Assembly: GCF_030551875.1 (NCBI RefSeq)
Contig: NZ_JAUOZU010000004.1
Coordinates: 21,468-85,467, forward strand
DNA from: Fluviirhizobium alvei
GTDB lineage: Bacteria; Pseudomonadota; Alphaproteobacteria; Rhizobiales; Rhizobiaceae
DNA length: 64,000 bases
Reading direction: 5' to 3'
The translations under genes and the position numbers were made by a program. Shown piece by piece: positions 17,067-25,859 of the stretch. How positions within the stretch are numbered: the first letter of the stretch is position 1; each line of letters starts with the position of its first letter. Below the pieces are notes generated by a model. That model was given only the letters and a program-made list of their open reading frames with translations. It was not told where the DNA came from and did no database searches.

Positions 17067-18413
17067 ATGGCGAATTTGTCTGCGCAGGAACAGTTGATGC
17101 TCGAACTGACAAACCGGGCGAGGATGGATCCGGTGGGCGAAGCCAGGCGCATGGGGCTGAGCAACCTCAACGAAGGTGTCGCCGCTGCGGACCGCATTTC
17201 ATCCGCACCAAAACAGGTTCTGGCCGGCAATGACGATCTTGCCCAGGCCGCCGCCAGGCACAGTTCCTGGATGCTGGCCCACGATATCTTCGATCACAGC
17301 GAAACATCCGGCACCTCGGGCTTCACCGGAAAGAATCCATCGGATCGCATGACGAACGCGGGCTACACGTTCAGCGGCAGTTTCACGGCCGGCGAAAACA
17401 TTGCCGTGCGGGGCACCACGACACAGATCAACGCGAAAGATCTCACGCAGATGATCATTGCCCAGCACAAGGATCTCTTCGTCGATGAAAACATTGATGG
17501 CCGTGGCCACCGTCTCAACATTCTCGAGGATGCCTACCGCGAAATCGGTATCGGCCAGGAGAGCGGAAAGTTCGCCTTTGAAAGCGGCGGCACCCAGTTC
17601 AACAGTTCCATGGTCACACAGGATTTTGCCCGCAGCGGCACCAGCCTGTTCGTCACCGGCGTCGTCTACAAGGACAATGTCATCAACAATGATTTCTTCA
17701 GCGTCGGCGAACAGATCGCCGGCCGCAAGGTCTCGGGAGGCGGCCTCTCCGACACGACCGGTTCCGGCGGTGGTTACGAGCTGGCGATGGCGAACGGCAA
17801 TGCCCGCAGCATTCTCTTCGATCTTGCCAATGGCGATGTCACGGTCGGACTGCAAACTTTCGTCACCAATATCAAGGTCGATGTGGTCAATGGCAACGAA
17901 GTCTGGACCAACGGGGAGCTCGCTTTCGTGTCAGGCAATGTTCGGCAGGTCCATGCGCTCGGCATTGCGGCAATCGATCTTGCCGGCGGCACCAATGGCC
18001 AGACACTGACGGGCAATGATGCGGCCAACCGGATCGATGGCAAAGCCGGAAACGATGTGCTGATCGGCGGGCTCAGCGTCGATGTTCTGGTCGGCGGCAG
18101 TGGTGCGGACCAGTTCCGTTTCGATGATCGCCATTCCGGCAAGACCAACTCGACGGCGGACCGGATCACGGATTTCACCGGCGCCGACACGATCAATATG
18201 GAACTGGTCGATGCCAATTCGAAAAAGGCCGGCGATCAGGATTTCAGCTTCATTGGCGGCGAGGCCTTCCATCACAAGGCCGGCGAACTGCGCGCCTTTT
18301 CATCCGGCGGCGATACGTTCATTCAGGGCGATACGAATGGCGATGGCAGCGTGGATTTTCTGCTCAGGCTCGATGGGCGCCACGCGATGACCGCAGGCGA
18401 TTTCGATCTTTAG
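17067..18413 (+). CDS. CAP-domain RTX protein, probable type I export
   Basis: The protein is 448 aa. Residues about 8-155 form a CAP/SCP (PR-1-like) domain: LTNRARMDPVGEARR, HSSWMLAHDIFDH, AGENIAV and GHRLNIL, with His/Glu cavity residues present. A linker leads to RTX motifs (GNDAANRIDGKAGNDVLIGG, about 310-345) and a serralysin-type C-terminal region (DRITDFTGADTI to MTAGDFDL). No Sec signal is visible, which fits type I secretion. CAP domains outside eukaryotes have varied or unknown roles. It ends with a 4-base overlap of the convergent GNAT gene. Confidence 0.9.
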   Translation: MANLSAQEQLMLELTNRARMDPVGEARRMGLSNLNEGVAAADRISSAPKQVLAGNDDLAQAAARHSSWMLAHDIFDHSETSGTSGFTGKNPSDRMTNAGYTFSGSFTAGENIAVRGTTTQINAKDLTQMIIAQHKDLFVDENIDGRGHRLNILEDAYREIGIGQESGKFAFESGGTQFNSSMVTQDFARSGTSLFVTGVVYKDNVINNDFFSVGEQIAGRKVSGGGLSDTTGSGGGYELAMANGNARSILFDLANGDVTVGLQTFVTNIKVDVVNGNEVWTNGELAFVSGNVRQVHALGIAAIDLAGGTNGQTLTGNDAANRIDGKAGNDVLIGGLSVDVLVGGSGADQFRFDDRHSGKTNSTADRITDFTGADTINMELVDANSKKAGDQDFSFIGGEAFHHKAGELRAFSSGGDTFIQGDTNGDGSVDFLLRLDGRHAMTAGDFDL

Positions 18414-18946
18414 GACTGGGTCCGGGAGGGCGCGTTGCGTTCGAATAGAATAACCTCGGCGCCGTGATAGTCCGTCCTTGCAAATTCGGCAAAGCCGAGC
18501 TTGGCGGCCACGCGGCGCGAGGCTTCATTCGAAGGTTCGATAAAACAGGTGATCCGCCGCCCGGCATGCGCCTCATCGGCCCAGGCCATCATGGCACTGA
18601 CGGCTTCGGTTACGATGCCCCTGCCCTGGGCTGCGCCACGCAGCACCCAGCCTGCCTCCAGCGATCCCTCGATCGCCGGGTCTATTTTGCGGCGCAATTC
18701 CTGGAAACCGGTTTCCCCCAGGAAGGCGCCGGTCTGCCGGTCGGTGATTGCCAGATAGCCGAAACCCATATGGAGCCACATGCCGGCATGGCGCAGAAAT
18801 CGGGTCCAGGAGGTCTCGCGATCGAAGGGCTTGCCGCCGATGAATCGAACGACCGCGGGGTCGGACCACATGGCGAAATAGGCATCGAAATCAGCGGCTT
18901 GGTGCGGCCGAAGAATAAGCCGCTCGGTGTGCAATATCGGAATCAT
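18410..18946 (-). CDS. GNAT N-acetyltransferase (RimJ/RimL-like)
   Basis: The protein is 178 aa. It starts with the typical LHTERLILRPHQAADFDAY strand-helix and carries the acetyl-CoA loop (GAAQGRGIVTEAVSAMM) and the late IEPSNEASRRVAAKLGF motif. It transfers an acetyl group from acetyl-CoA to an unknown amine, possibly a protein N-terminus or small molecule. Its stop overlaps the 3' end of the CAP/RTX gene by four bases. Confidence 0.85.
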   Translation of the reverse strand: MIPILHTERLILRPHQAADFDAYFAMWSDPAVVRFIGGKPFDRETSWTRFLRHAGMWLHMGFGYLAITDRQTGAFLGETGFQELRRKIDPAIEGSLEAGWVLRGAAQGRGIVTEAVSAMMAWADEAHAGRRITCFIEPSNEASRRVAAKLGFAEFARTDYHGAEVILFERNAPSRTQS

Positions 18947-18994
18947 GGTGCAATGCTAGCGGATAAGTCAGCCGACCGCCAGCGCACACCCCCT

Positions 18995-19882
18995 TCACTC
19001 GGCTGGGGCGACGTCCGCCGCTGTCTCGCCGGCTCCATAGACAATGTACCAGACCACGGCGGTCAGCACCACCGCGCCGCCGGCCAGCACCGGCAATCCG
19101 ACGCGCTCGTCGTAGAAGATCCAGACCCAGAGCGGACCGAGAACGACATCGAGCAGAGACAGGAGGCTGGCTTCGGCGGCCCCGATCAGGCGCGAACCCA
19201 TCAGGATCAGGATATAGGCTATTCCAGTCGTAAGAATGCCGTAGAGCGCACAGGCCAGCAGTTGCTGCGGCGCCGGAATGCCGCCCGGCATGAAGGGCAG
19301 CGCAACGAGCAGCGCACCGCCGGCGGCAAGAACGGTGATCGCGGTCGAATCCATGGCGGGGTGACGGCGGGCGATGACGAGTTGCAGCGCAAATCCGGCG
19401 GTCATGGCAAAGGCGGCGCCAATGCCGAGGAGATCGCGCGGGCTCACTGCGGCGCCAACGGTCAGCACCACACCGAGGAAGGCGACCGAGCCTGCCAGGA
19501 TGAACCGTTTCGTGACCCGTTCGCGGAACCAGAGAAAGGCAATCAAAGTGGCAAGGAACGGCAATGCCGCATAGACGATCATCACATTGGCAACCGTTGT
19601 CCACTGCAATGCCGCCACATAGCTGATGGTCGCGACGACCGAAACCGAGCCGGCAAAGAGGCCGAGCCAGCCGAATTGTCGTCCGTTACCGTCGTCGGAG
19701 GTCATCCGGTTGCGCACCAGCATGAAGGTTCCGAGCGTGACGAAGGAAAAGGCCGAACGCCAGCCGACGATCGACCAGACATCGAGTTCGGCCATCCGCA
19801 CGAACAGACCGGCGGTGCTCCACAGAAGCGTCGAGAACAGGACGAGAAGGATGCCAAGCTGGCGATTACGTGCTAAAATCAT
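18995..19882 (-). CDS. EamA/DMT-family transporter
   Basis: The protein is 295 aa with about ten hydrophobic helices in two EamA repeats (first AGLFVRMAELDVWSIVGWRSAF; second LLSLLDVVLGPLWVW). It probably exports a small metabolite from the inner membrane; substrate unknown. The start at 19882 (MILARNRQLGILLVLFS) fits the family; the longer open frame adds 40 unlike residues. It is divergent from a tetR-type gene with a TAGAC-N4-GTCTA palindrome between them, so that regulator probably controls it. Confidence 0.85.
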   Translation of the reverse strand: MILARNRQLGILLVLFSTLLWSTAGLFVRMAELDVWSIVGWRSAFSFVTLGTFMLVRNRMTSDDGNGRQFGWLGLFAGSVSVVATISYVAALQWTTVANVMIVYAALPFLATLIAFLWFRERVTKRFILAGSVAFLGVVLTVGAAVSPRDLLGIGAAFAMTAGFALQLVIARRHPAMDSTAITVLAAGGALLVALPFMPGGIPAPQQLLACALYGILTTGIAYILILMGSRLIGAAEASLLSLLDVVLGPLWVWIFYDERVGLPVLAGGAVVLTAVVWYIVYGAGETAADVAPAE

Positions 19883-19918
19883 GTCGGGAACCGTGAAAAT
19901 CAGTGAACAATTCTCCAG

Positions 19919-19932
19919 TAGACGGTCGTCTA
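19919..19932. promoter_or_regulatory. Operator of the divergent TetR-family regulator
   Basis: TAGACGGTCGTCTA has TAGAC and GTCTA arms around four bases, the pattern known for NemR/AcuR-like TetR regulators. It lies 5 bases before the tetR ATG and 37 bases before the EamA gene start, well placed to repress both. Confidence 0.6.
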
Positions 19933-19936
19933 GTAA

Positions 19937-20551
19937 ATGTCCATCCAATCCACGACACGCGACATGCTCATTTCCGAAGGCCTGCGGCAAATGCTTGCGC
20001 ATGGCTATGAGGGGATCGGCATCGGCCCCGTGCTATCGGCCATGAATGTACCGAAAGGATCGTTCTATTATTTCTTCAAGAGCAAGGACGATTTCGTCCT
20101 TTCGATTCTCGATGCCTATGAGGCGCGCTACCGCACCATGCGCGAGGCACTTCTGGCCGATCCCAACCTCACCTCGCTGCAAAAGCTGGACCGTTATTTC
20201 GAAGTGATCGAAGAGGAGTTGCTGGACCATCACCCGTCCGGCGGCTGCCTTTACGGCGTTCTCGCGCAGACCGTGACGGCGCGCGATGCCGCTATCCGGA
20301 CCCGTCTGGCACGCTCCTACGAGACCTGGCACGCGGCCATCGTCGAAATTCTCGAGGGTGCCCGCAAAGCCGGCGAGATCGATGCCACCTCGGATACGGC
20401 TGAACTCGCCACTGATATCATCGATGCCTATGAAGGGACCCTGATCCGCATGAAGGCGACCGACGATCCGGCCGCCTTTCGTCGTTTCCGCACCCGCACC
20501 ATCCCACGGCTCCTGTCGGTCGCAATGGTTCAGTCGACCGCTACGCCTTGA
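19937..20551 (+). CDS. TetR-family repressor
   Basis: The protein is 204 aa. The N-terminal helix-turn-helix is clear (GLRQMLAHGYEGIGIGPVLSAMNVPKGSFYYFF, in parts; residues about 15-50), with the GSFYYFFKSKDDF recognition segment typical of the AcuR/NemR branch. The C-terminal ligand-binding region contains CLYGVLAQTVTARD, with a Cys that could sense electrophiles, as in NemR; this is inference. It likely regulates itself and the EamA gene. Its 3' end overlaps the LytTR gene by 22 bases on the opposite strand. Confidence 0.9.
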   Translation: MSIQSTTRDMLISEGLRQMLAHGYEGIGIGPVLSAMNVPKGSFYYFFKSKDDFVLSILDAYEARYRTMREALLADPNLTSLQKLDRYFEVIEEELLDHHPSGGCLYGVLAQTVTARDAAIRTRLARSYETWHAAIVEILEGARKAGEIDATSDTAELATDIIDAYEGTLIRMKATDDPAAFRRFRTRTIPRLLSVAMVQSTATP

Positions 20552-21411
20552 AGTGGAACGGGCGCAGCCTGGTCCGCCAGCACCTGCTCGACGGCTTCGA
20601 CGAGAGATTTGGACAGCGGATAGATCAACCCGTCATGCCCGACGACCTTGAAATTGGTACCGTCCTTGCGAATGCCAGCAATCAGGGACTTCCGGATCCA
20701 CCAGGACCGGTGGATCTTGATGCCATCGTCCGGCGCGACCTGTTCAAGCGCATCCCGGAACGTCATGCGATGCAGGGTGGTTCTGTCCCCGACGCGAATG
20801 GACACATACTGATTCTGCGCCTGAATGCTGAGAATTTCGCCTTCGACAGAAAGCGATGCCCTTGCAGCACTCGCATCTGTGTCCTGCACCTGGGGATCTC
20901 GATCCGGCCACCAGACGGGAATGGGCCGGCCAGGCAACGAGAGAAAGCGGCTGACATCCTTGCCGATGGCCAGAAACAGGGTCAGCGTGGTCGCCGTATT
21001 CAAGGCAAGCTGCCGAAAAATCCGCATCGAAACAGGTATGCCCATATATTGATGGGTAAAGGGCGTCAGAATGAGATGGAAAAGCAGAATGAGCCCAAAA
21101 ATGAAGCCCAGATAGGCAAAGAACAGCGGAATGCCGCGTCCAACGCAAAAATGGAACCACGGCGCCAGCAACAACAGGACTGCCGTAAAATAACCGGCCA
21201 GCCGCACAACGAAGATCACGACCTCGACCCATACCGGCAATCCCGGATATTCCCGTGCGAACATGCCCGTGGCCGGAAGAACCGACAACAGCGTTATCAT
21301 GCCGAGTAACACCGGATGCGTCGCGAAATAGACAGCAAAACGCCTGTAGTCGGCGTAGGGGCGCTGCTCGAATTCAGATCGCTTGGAAACAGTCGTGGTC
21401 TCGTAAGTCAT
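20530..21411 (-). CDS. Membrane-anchored LytTR DNA-binding protein
   Basis: The protein is 293 aa. Four hydrophobic helices (residues about 25-155) form a membrane part. A linker then leads to a C-terminal LytTR domain (about 185-280: GEILSIQAQNQYVSIRV, MTFRDALEQVAPDDGIKIHRSWWIRKSLI). LytTR domains bind direct repeats in promoters. Fusion to a membrane domain instead of a response-regulator receiver suggests direct sensing at the membrane. No kinase partner is adjacent. It is convergent with tetR. Targets unknown. Confidence 0.85.
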   Translation of the reverse strand: MTYETTTVSKRSEFEQRPYADYRRFAVYFATHPVLLGMITLLSVLPATGMFAREYPGLPVWVEVVIFVVRLAGYFTAVLLLLAPWFHFCVGRGIPLFFAYLGFIFGLILLFHLILTPFTHQYMGIPVSMRIFRQLALNTATTLTLFLAIGKDVSRFLSLPGRPIPVWWPDRDPQVQDTDASAARASLSVEGEILSIQAQNQYVSIRVGDRTTLHRMTFRDALEQVAPDDGIKIHRSWWIRKSLIAGIRKDGTNFKVVGHDGLIYPLSKSLVEAVEQVLADQAAPVPLQGVAVD

Positions 21412-21985
21412 GAGTAATAGATTTGGTCAGATGTTTGGCGCCATTCACTTGCCGACTTGGGCAGTCGGCTCAACGTTACCGATCGAACACATTCCGTCGT
21501 GAGCCCTGTTTCCATACGTGTTTTCCGCGCGGCATCAGGAACCTCATCCCTTCCATGGCACAAATATCCATGATCACGCCACTGGGAATGGCTCCCGAAG
21601 CGGTGAATAATTGAGTTTTTTCAAATATACGATTAACGGCGACGGGCTGCGTATGAGGGGACTTGCTGTCATGGCTTTCGGACCGCGGTAAGTCGCGCGC
21701 TTCATTCCATCGTCGGCAAATCTGGAGCCGAGCCATCCAGGGCGTGCGCGGCGACCAAACCTCCACAAGCGATTGTCACCCGTTGGAAAATTCGCACCAA
21801 TGTTGCGAATTTTCGCACAAAACCCGCGATCGGACCGTCCCGCCAAGTTGCGAAAACGCAATATTCGTGGGATTTGCCGGGGGATCCGATCGCCCCATCA
21901 GGCGAGGGAATTCTAATAAAATCAATCAAGTTCCGCTTGCTGGTTCAAGATCCGGCCTGAGCGAACGCGCCCAATGGAGCAGAAA
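21412..21985. promoter_or_regulatory. Gene-free region with a cluster of TTGCGAA palindromes
   Basis: The 574 bases between the divergent LytTR and RTX genes hold no convincing gene. Near the RTX gene are three related symmetric sites: ATTCGCA paired with TGCGAAT (21790-21810), TGCGAATTTTCGCA (21804-21817) and TTGCGAAAACGCAA (21848-21861). These look like a regulator's repeated binding sites about 125-195 bases before the RTX start. Confidence 0.45.
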
Positions 21986-23818
21986 ATGCAGCTTAGTTTT
22001 GAAGGTGGAATGTTCGGAAAGGATCTCGGCACCGCCATCGATTATACGTTTCTGGATCTATCCTTTGACGATTCGGATTCCGATACGATCGAGCTGAGCC
22101 AGAACATTCTTGATGTCGCCAATGTCTGGGCAAAATTCAACTATAGCTACGATTTTTCCTTCGCCTTGCTTGGCACGGCCCATCTCGATCTCGGCAAGAT
22201 CGAATCGTCGTTCGATCTCGAATCCAATGCGACCACATCGGACAGCGACCTGGCCCCCAACAGCAGCGCCTTCATCGATCTCTCCGGCTTTTCGCTCGGG
22301 GAGTCCGAAGACGGTGCCTTGTCTGCGACCGGCCCGAGCGCCGCTGAATCCTACGTCAAGATCGACCTGTCGACCTCCATCGAAGGATCGCTTTCAGCCG
22401 AAGTCGGATATGACTACGATATCGGCGTCGATTGGGGCGATGGAAGCACGACGCTGTTCGACACCGATTTCTCCGCCAGCCTCGACGAAACCATTTTCGA
22501 AGTGACCGCCGACATTCTTGGCGGCCTCGATGGCGAGATCTATGAACTTGATCTGGGGTTCGGCACCGTTGCGGCCGCCATTCCGGAATTCGAATATGAT
22601 GAGGTTGAGCTCGTCGATGACGGCAGCCAGTTCGGCTCCTACCACCTGACCGGAAAATCAAGCCCTGTCGTGACCGCCGAAGTCGACCTCGACGCCTTCC
22701 TGCCCGTGCCCCTTTCGGTAGATGAATCGCTTGATCTCAGCGTCGTCTCCTTTACGGTGGAAACCGGCTTGCTCGATGCCAAGCTGGTCGGGACCGCCTC
22801 GATCGGCCAGGACATTACGGTGACGCCGGATGTCGAAGTGACGATGGAAACCAGTCTCGGCGAGACCGTGACCGGTGATCTCGGCGACAAGTTCGAATTC
22901 GAAACGCCGGAGGGCGAAGGTTCCTTCACCGTGACCGCCACCTACCAGCTGATGATGACGGTAACCGCAGTCACCTCGCTCGTCTTCGATGCATCGATCG
23001 ACTGGCAGGTCGCCTATGGCAAGTTCGAGGCCGGCATCGATGTCGGCGTCTATCAGGACAAATGGGAAACCGGCTTCTCTGCCTTCGAAAGCTCGGAACC
23101 GCTTACCGATGGCATTGCACTGGAACTCGCCAGCGACACCAGCGTCTATGAAGCCGGCAGTGCGACGGAAGAATTCACGCTTTACTACGAAAACTTCGTC
23201 ACCGCCGCTTCGGGTGTCGTCCTCAACCTGACGACGCACCAGGTCTCGATCAAGGCCGGCACCGAAGACAATCAGATCAAAGGGAACGACCTCGCCAACA
23301 GCATCAATGGATATGACGGCAACGACACGATCAATGCCGGCAAGGGCGACGATACTGTTTACGGCGGCATCGGGGAGGACACGATCTTCGGCGGCAATGA
23401 CAACGACATGCTTCTGGGTCGGATGGGTAGCGACACGATCAGCGGCGGCAGTGGAAACGACACCATTTTCGGCGGACGCGGCAAGGATATCCTCACCGGT
23501 GGCAAGGATGCCGATACGTTCCTCTTCGACGACGGCGGTTCGTTCAGCCAGCGCGATACGATCACCGATTTCCGCGCCAAGCAGGGTGATTTGATTGACC
23601 TGTCGCAGATCGATGCCGATGCCAACCTGACCGACGATCAGGCCTTCACGTTCATCGACACGGATGCCTTCAGCGGCCAGGCTGGGGAACTGCGGATACA
23701 GTTCACCAAGGGTGAAGGATTGACGGTGTTCGCCGATATGGATGGCGATGGCCGCGCCGATGGCTCGATTTTCCTCGAAGGCATCCGCTCGATTACGGCC
23801 GATCAGTTCGTACTCTGA
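21986..23818 (+). CDS. Large RTX calcium-binding protein
   Basis: The protein is 610 aa. The ATG at 21986 has GGAG six bases upstream, better than one 12 bases earlier. Residues 1 to about 420 are acidic, Asp/Ser-rich and beta-predicted, with alternating hydrophobics that recall long beta sheets; no family is recognised. RTX nonapeptides (GYDGNDTINAGKGDDTVYGG and similar) span about 435-515, followed by a serralysin-type C-terminus (DTITDFRAKQGDLIDLSQI to SITADQFVL). It is probably exported by a type I system encoded elsewhere. Structural or adhesive roles are possible. Confidence 0.85.
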   Translation: MQLSFEGGMFGKDLGTAIDYTFLDLSFDDSDSDTIELSQNILDVANVWAKFNYSYDFSFALLGTAHLDLGKIESSFDLESNATTSDSDLAPNSSAFIDLSGFSLGESEDGALSATGPSAAESYVKIDLSTSIEGSLSAEVGYDYDIGVDWGDGSTTLFDTDFSASLDETIFEVTADILGGLDGEIYELDLGFGTVAAAIPEFEYDEVELVDDGSQFGSYHLTGKSSPVVTAEVDLDAFLPVPLSVDESLDLSVVSFTVETGLLDAKLVGTASIGQDITVTPDVEVTMETSLGETVTGDLGDKFEFETPEGEGSFTVTATYQLMMTVTAVTSLVFDASIDWQVAYGKFEAGIDVGVYQDKWETGFSAFESSEPLTDGIALELASDTSVYEAGSATEEFTLYYENFVTAASGVVLNLTTHQVSIKAGTEDNQIKGNDLANSINGYDGNDTINAGKGDDTVYGGIGEDTIFGGNDNDMLLGRMGSDTISGGSGNDTIFGGRGKDILTGGKDADTFLFDDGGSFSQRDTITDFRAKQGDLIDLSQIDADANLTDDQAFTFIDTDAFSGQAGELRIQFTKGEGLTVFADMDGDGRADGSIFLEGIRSITADQFVL

Positions 23819-23826
23819 TCAAGCAG

Positions 23827-23857
23827 GGCGACCGGCGCAGTCACTGCACCGGTCGCC
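23827..23857. terminator. Hairpin between convergent RTX and J-domain genes
   Basis: GGCGACCGG (23827-23835) pairs with CCGGTCGCC (23849-23857), extended by an inner GCAG/CTGC. TCTTCATT follows on the plus strand. It is located right after the RTX stop and just before the end of the J-domain gene, so it may work for both. Confidence 0.6.
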
Positions 23858-23860
23858 TCT

Positions 23861-24460
23861 TCATTCCGCGGCCTCGTCGCGCACCTGTGCGGCCATCTGA
23901 AGCTCGACCTGCAGTTCGTAACGATAGCCTTCCAGCATCTGGTAGGCATGTTCGATCATCTCGATCTGGCGCTCGGTTTTGCGGATCGCATCCGCGATCG
24001 TTTCGCTGCGGGCCCTGAGCATCGATCCCAGAACATCGCTGCCGCTCTTGCCGCCCAGACGGTCGATATGCTGGCGTACCCGGTTGCGGTGGCGTTCAAG
24101 CTCCAGAATATGAATACGGTTCTTGACGATATCGTCGGACAGCGATCGCCGCATGGCGGAGACCGGATCGAAACTGCCGGGCTCACGTTCGTCGAGAATG
24201 ACGTCATTGACAAGCCGTTCAAGTAGTTTCACGCCTTCGAGATCCTTCGGATCCGCCAGTTCCGGATCATATCCGGTGTCATCGAAGATGCGTCGACGCA
24301 CAGGATCCCGCAGGAGATCATAGGCCACCTGCAGCCGGGCGAATGTGTCTGCGTCGCCGCCGGTGTCCGGATGGGCGCCTTTGGCAGCCTTTCTCCAGGC
24401 CTCGCGAATGGCGGGCTCCTGAGCATCGCGTTCAAGCCCGAGAAGGCTGTAGGGATCCAT
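23861..24460 (-). CDS. J-domain (DnaJ-like) protein
   Basis: The protein is 199 aa. The N-terminal J domain (residues 1-60: DPYSLLGLERDA, intact HPD tripeptide in AHPDTGGD) should stimulate an Hsp70 partner. The remaining C-terminal region is charged and helical (KNRIHILELERHRNRVRQHI, AIRKTERQIEMIEHA), probably coiled coil, without the Gly/Phe or zinc regions of true DnaJ. The start at 24460 gives the standard MDPYSLLGL. Client and partner unknown. Confidence 0.85.
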   Translation of the reverse strand: MDPYSLLGLERDAQEPAIREAWRKAAKGAHPDTGGDADTFARLQVAYDLLRDPVRRRIFDDTGYDPELADPKDLEGVKLLERLVNDVILDEREPGSFDPVSAMRRSLSDDIVKNRIHILELERHRNRVRQHIDRLGGKSGSDVLGSMLRARSETIADAIRKTERQIEMIEHAYQMLEGYRYELQVELQMAAQVRDEAAE

Positions 24461-24851
24461 CAAACTTCGCACCCTCATTTCAATTCGTCACGATCGCGAA
24501 CGGCAGACTCTTCGGGCGACCATGGCTTAACTCATTGATTTCAATGAACCGCATCGCATCAGAGCAACATAGCCGGATCTGTGTACCCCCTCGGACAGGA
24601 CCCGACAAGCCTCTCGCCACCAACCGCACCTTATTCACGGTGCCACGACAAAATTGTGGAGATCCGGCCGCATTTCACAGGTGAAAAGACGCCTACACCG
24701 TTAATTTTCGTCAACCGAGATGAACAGGATATGACTCTTTGCAATCAGAATTTGGCAATTGTTAACCATATTTGGCGACATTAGCGTCAGGTATTGCGTC
24801 TCCCTCAACAATCATTCCCGATAACGGGTTCCTTTTCGAGACGAAGATTCA
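24461..24851. other. Intergenic region upstream of the flagellin gene
   Basis: There are 391 bases with no credible gene between the divergent J-domain and flagellin genes. The last 130 bases before flagellin are more AT-rich (around TTGGCAATTGTTAACCATAT) and probably hold its promoter and leader; no sigma-28 consensus could be assigned with certainty. Confidence 0.4.
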
Positions 24852-25859
24852 ATGACAAGCATAATTACAAACAACCCGGCGACTGCAGCGCTTGCAACCC
24901 TGCGCGGCATCAGTTCGCAACTCGAAGATTCCCAGAACAGGATCTCCACCGGCTATCGCGTCGAAACCGCCAAGAACAACGCCGCCTACTGGTCGATCGC
25001 AACCACAATGCGCTCCGATACGGCTGCAATCTCGGCCGTTCGCGATGCGCTGGCACTTGGTGCGGCAACGGCGGACACCGCCTATTCCGGCCTGTCGCAG
25101 GCGGCGGACCTGCTGGCTGAGGTCAAGTCCCGGCTGGTGGCGGCACGCGAACCCGGCGTCGACCGCGGCAAGGTCGGTACCGAAATCGAGGAACTCAAGA
25201 ACCAGCTGATGAGCACGGCCACCTCGGCGACCTTCAATGCCCAGAACTGGGTCTATTACGAAAAGTCCGACAGCCCCTGGCTGACCGGCGTCAAGGAAGT
25301 GGTTGGCGCCTTCAACCGCAATTCCGACAATACCGTTTCCGTCAAGGTGCTCGAATATGGTTCCAACAGCGTGACCGCCCTCGATCCGCCCTTCGCGCTC
25401 ATCGATGCGTCGGATGCGACCCATGGCGAATTCGGCATCCTGACATCGGAACGCTATTCGGTTGCACTTGGCCAGACGACCGGCTGGATCATGCTCGATA
25501 TGGGGACGCGCTCGAACAGCTACTCATCCGCAACCCTGCCGCAGCAGGAGATCACCCTCACCTCAGCAACGACCGATGCAGAACTTACCGAGATGCTCGA
25601 TGTCGTCGATGCGATGCTGCTCGATGTGACCGACGTCGCAGGCACCCTTGGCGCACTCGCCACCCGCATCAACATGCAGAGCGAATTTGCCGACGATCTG
25701 ACCGATACGATCGACAAGGGCGTTGGCCGCCTGGTGGATGCCGACATGAACGCGGAATCGACCCGGCTCAAGGTTCTGCAGGGTCAGCAGTCGCTCGGCC
25801 TGACATCGCTTTCGATTGCGAACTCCAATCCGCAATCGGTGCTCAAGCTACTGCAGTAA
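24852..25859 (+). CDS. Flagellin
   Basis: The protein is 335 aa. The conserved flagellin N-domain (TSIITNNPATAALATLR, SQNRISTGYRVETAKNNAAYWSIATTMRSD) and C-domain (DMNAESTRLKVLQGQQSLGL, then NSNPQSVLKLLQ) are intact, with a short variable centre, matching rhizobial FlaA/FlaD-type flagellins. It is exported through the flagellar type III route and forms the filament. No other flagellar gene is in the window, so it is an orphan copy outside the main cluster. It overlaps the dusA 3' end by 17 bases. Confidence 0.93.
   Translation: MTSIITNNPATAALATLRGISSQLEDSQNRISTGYRVETAKNNAAYWSIATTMRSDTAAISAVRDALALGAATADTAYSGLSQAADLLAEVKSRLVAAREPGVDRGKVGTEIEELKNQLMSTATSATFNAQNWVYYEKSDSPWLTGVKEVVGAFNRNSDNTVSVKVLEYGSNSVTALDPPFALIDASDATHGEFGILTSERYSVALGQTTGWIMLDMGTRSNSYSSATLPQQEITLTSATTDAELTEMLDVVDAMLLDVTDVAGTLGALATRINMQSEFADDLTDTIDKGVGRLVDADMNAESTRLKVLQGQQSLGLTSLSIANSNPQSVLKLLQ

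Noticed and set aside
21423..22097. Frames between the LytTR and the large RTX gene
   Set aside because: No ribosome sites or domain resemblance; one runs into the RTX gene in another frame.
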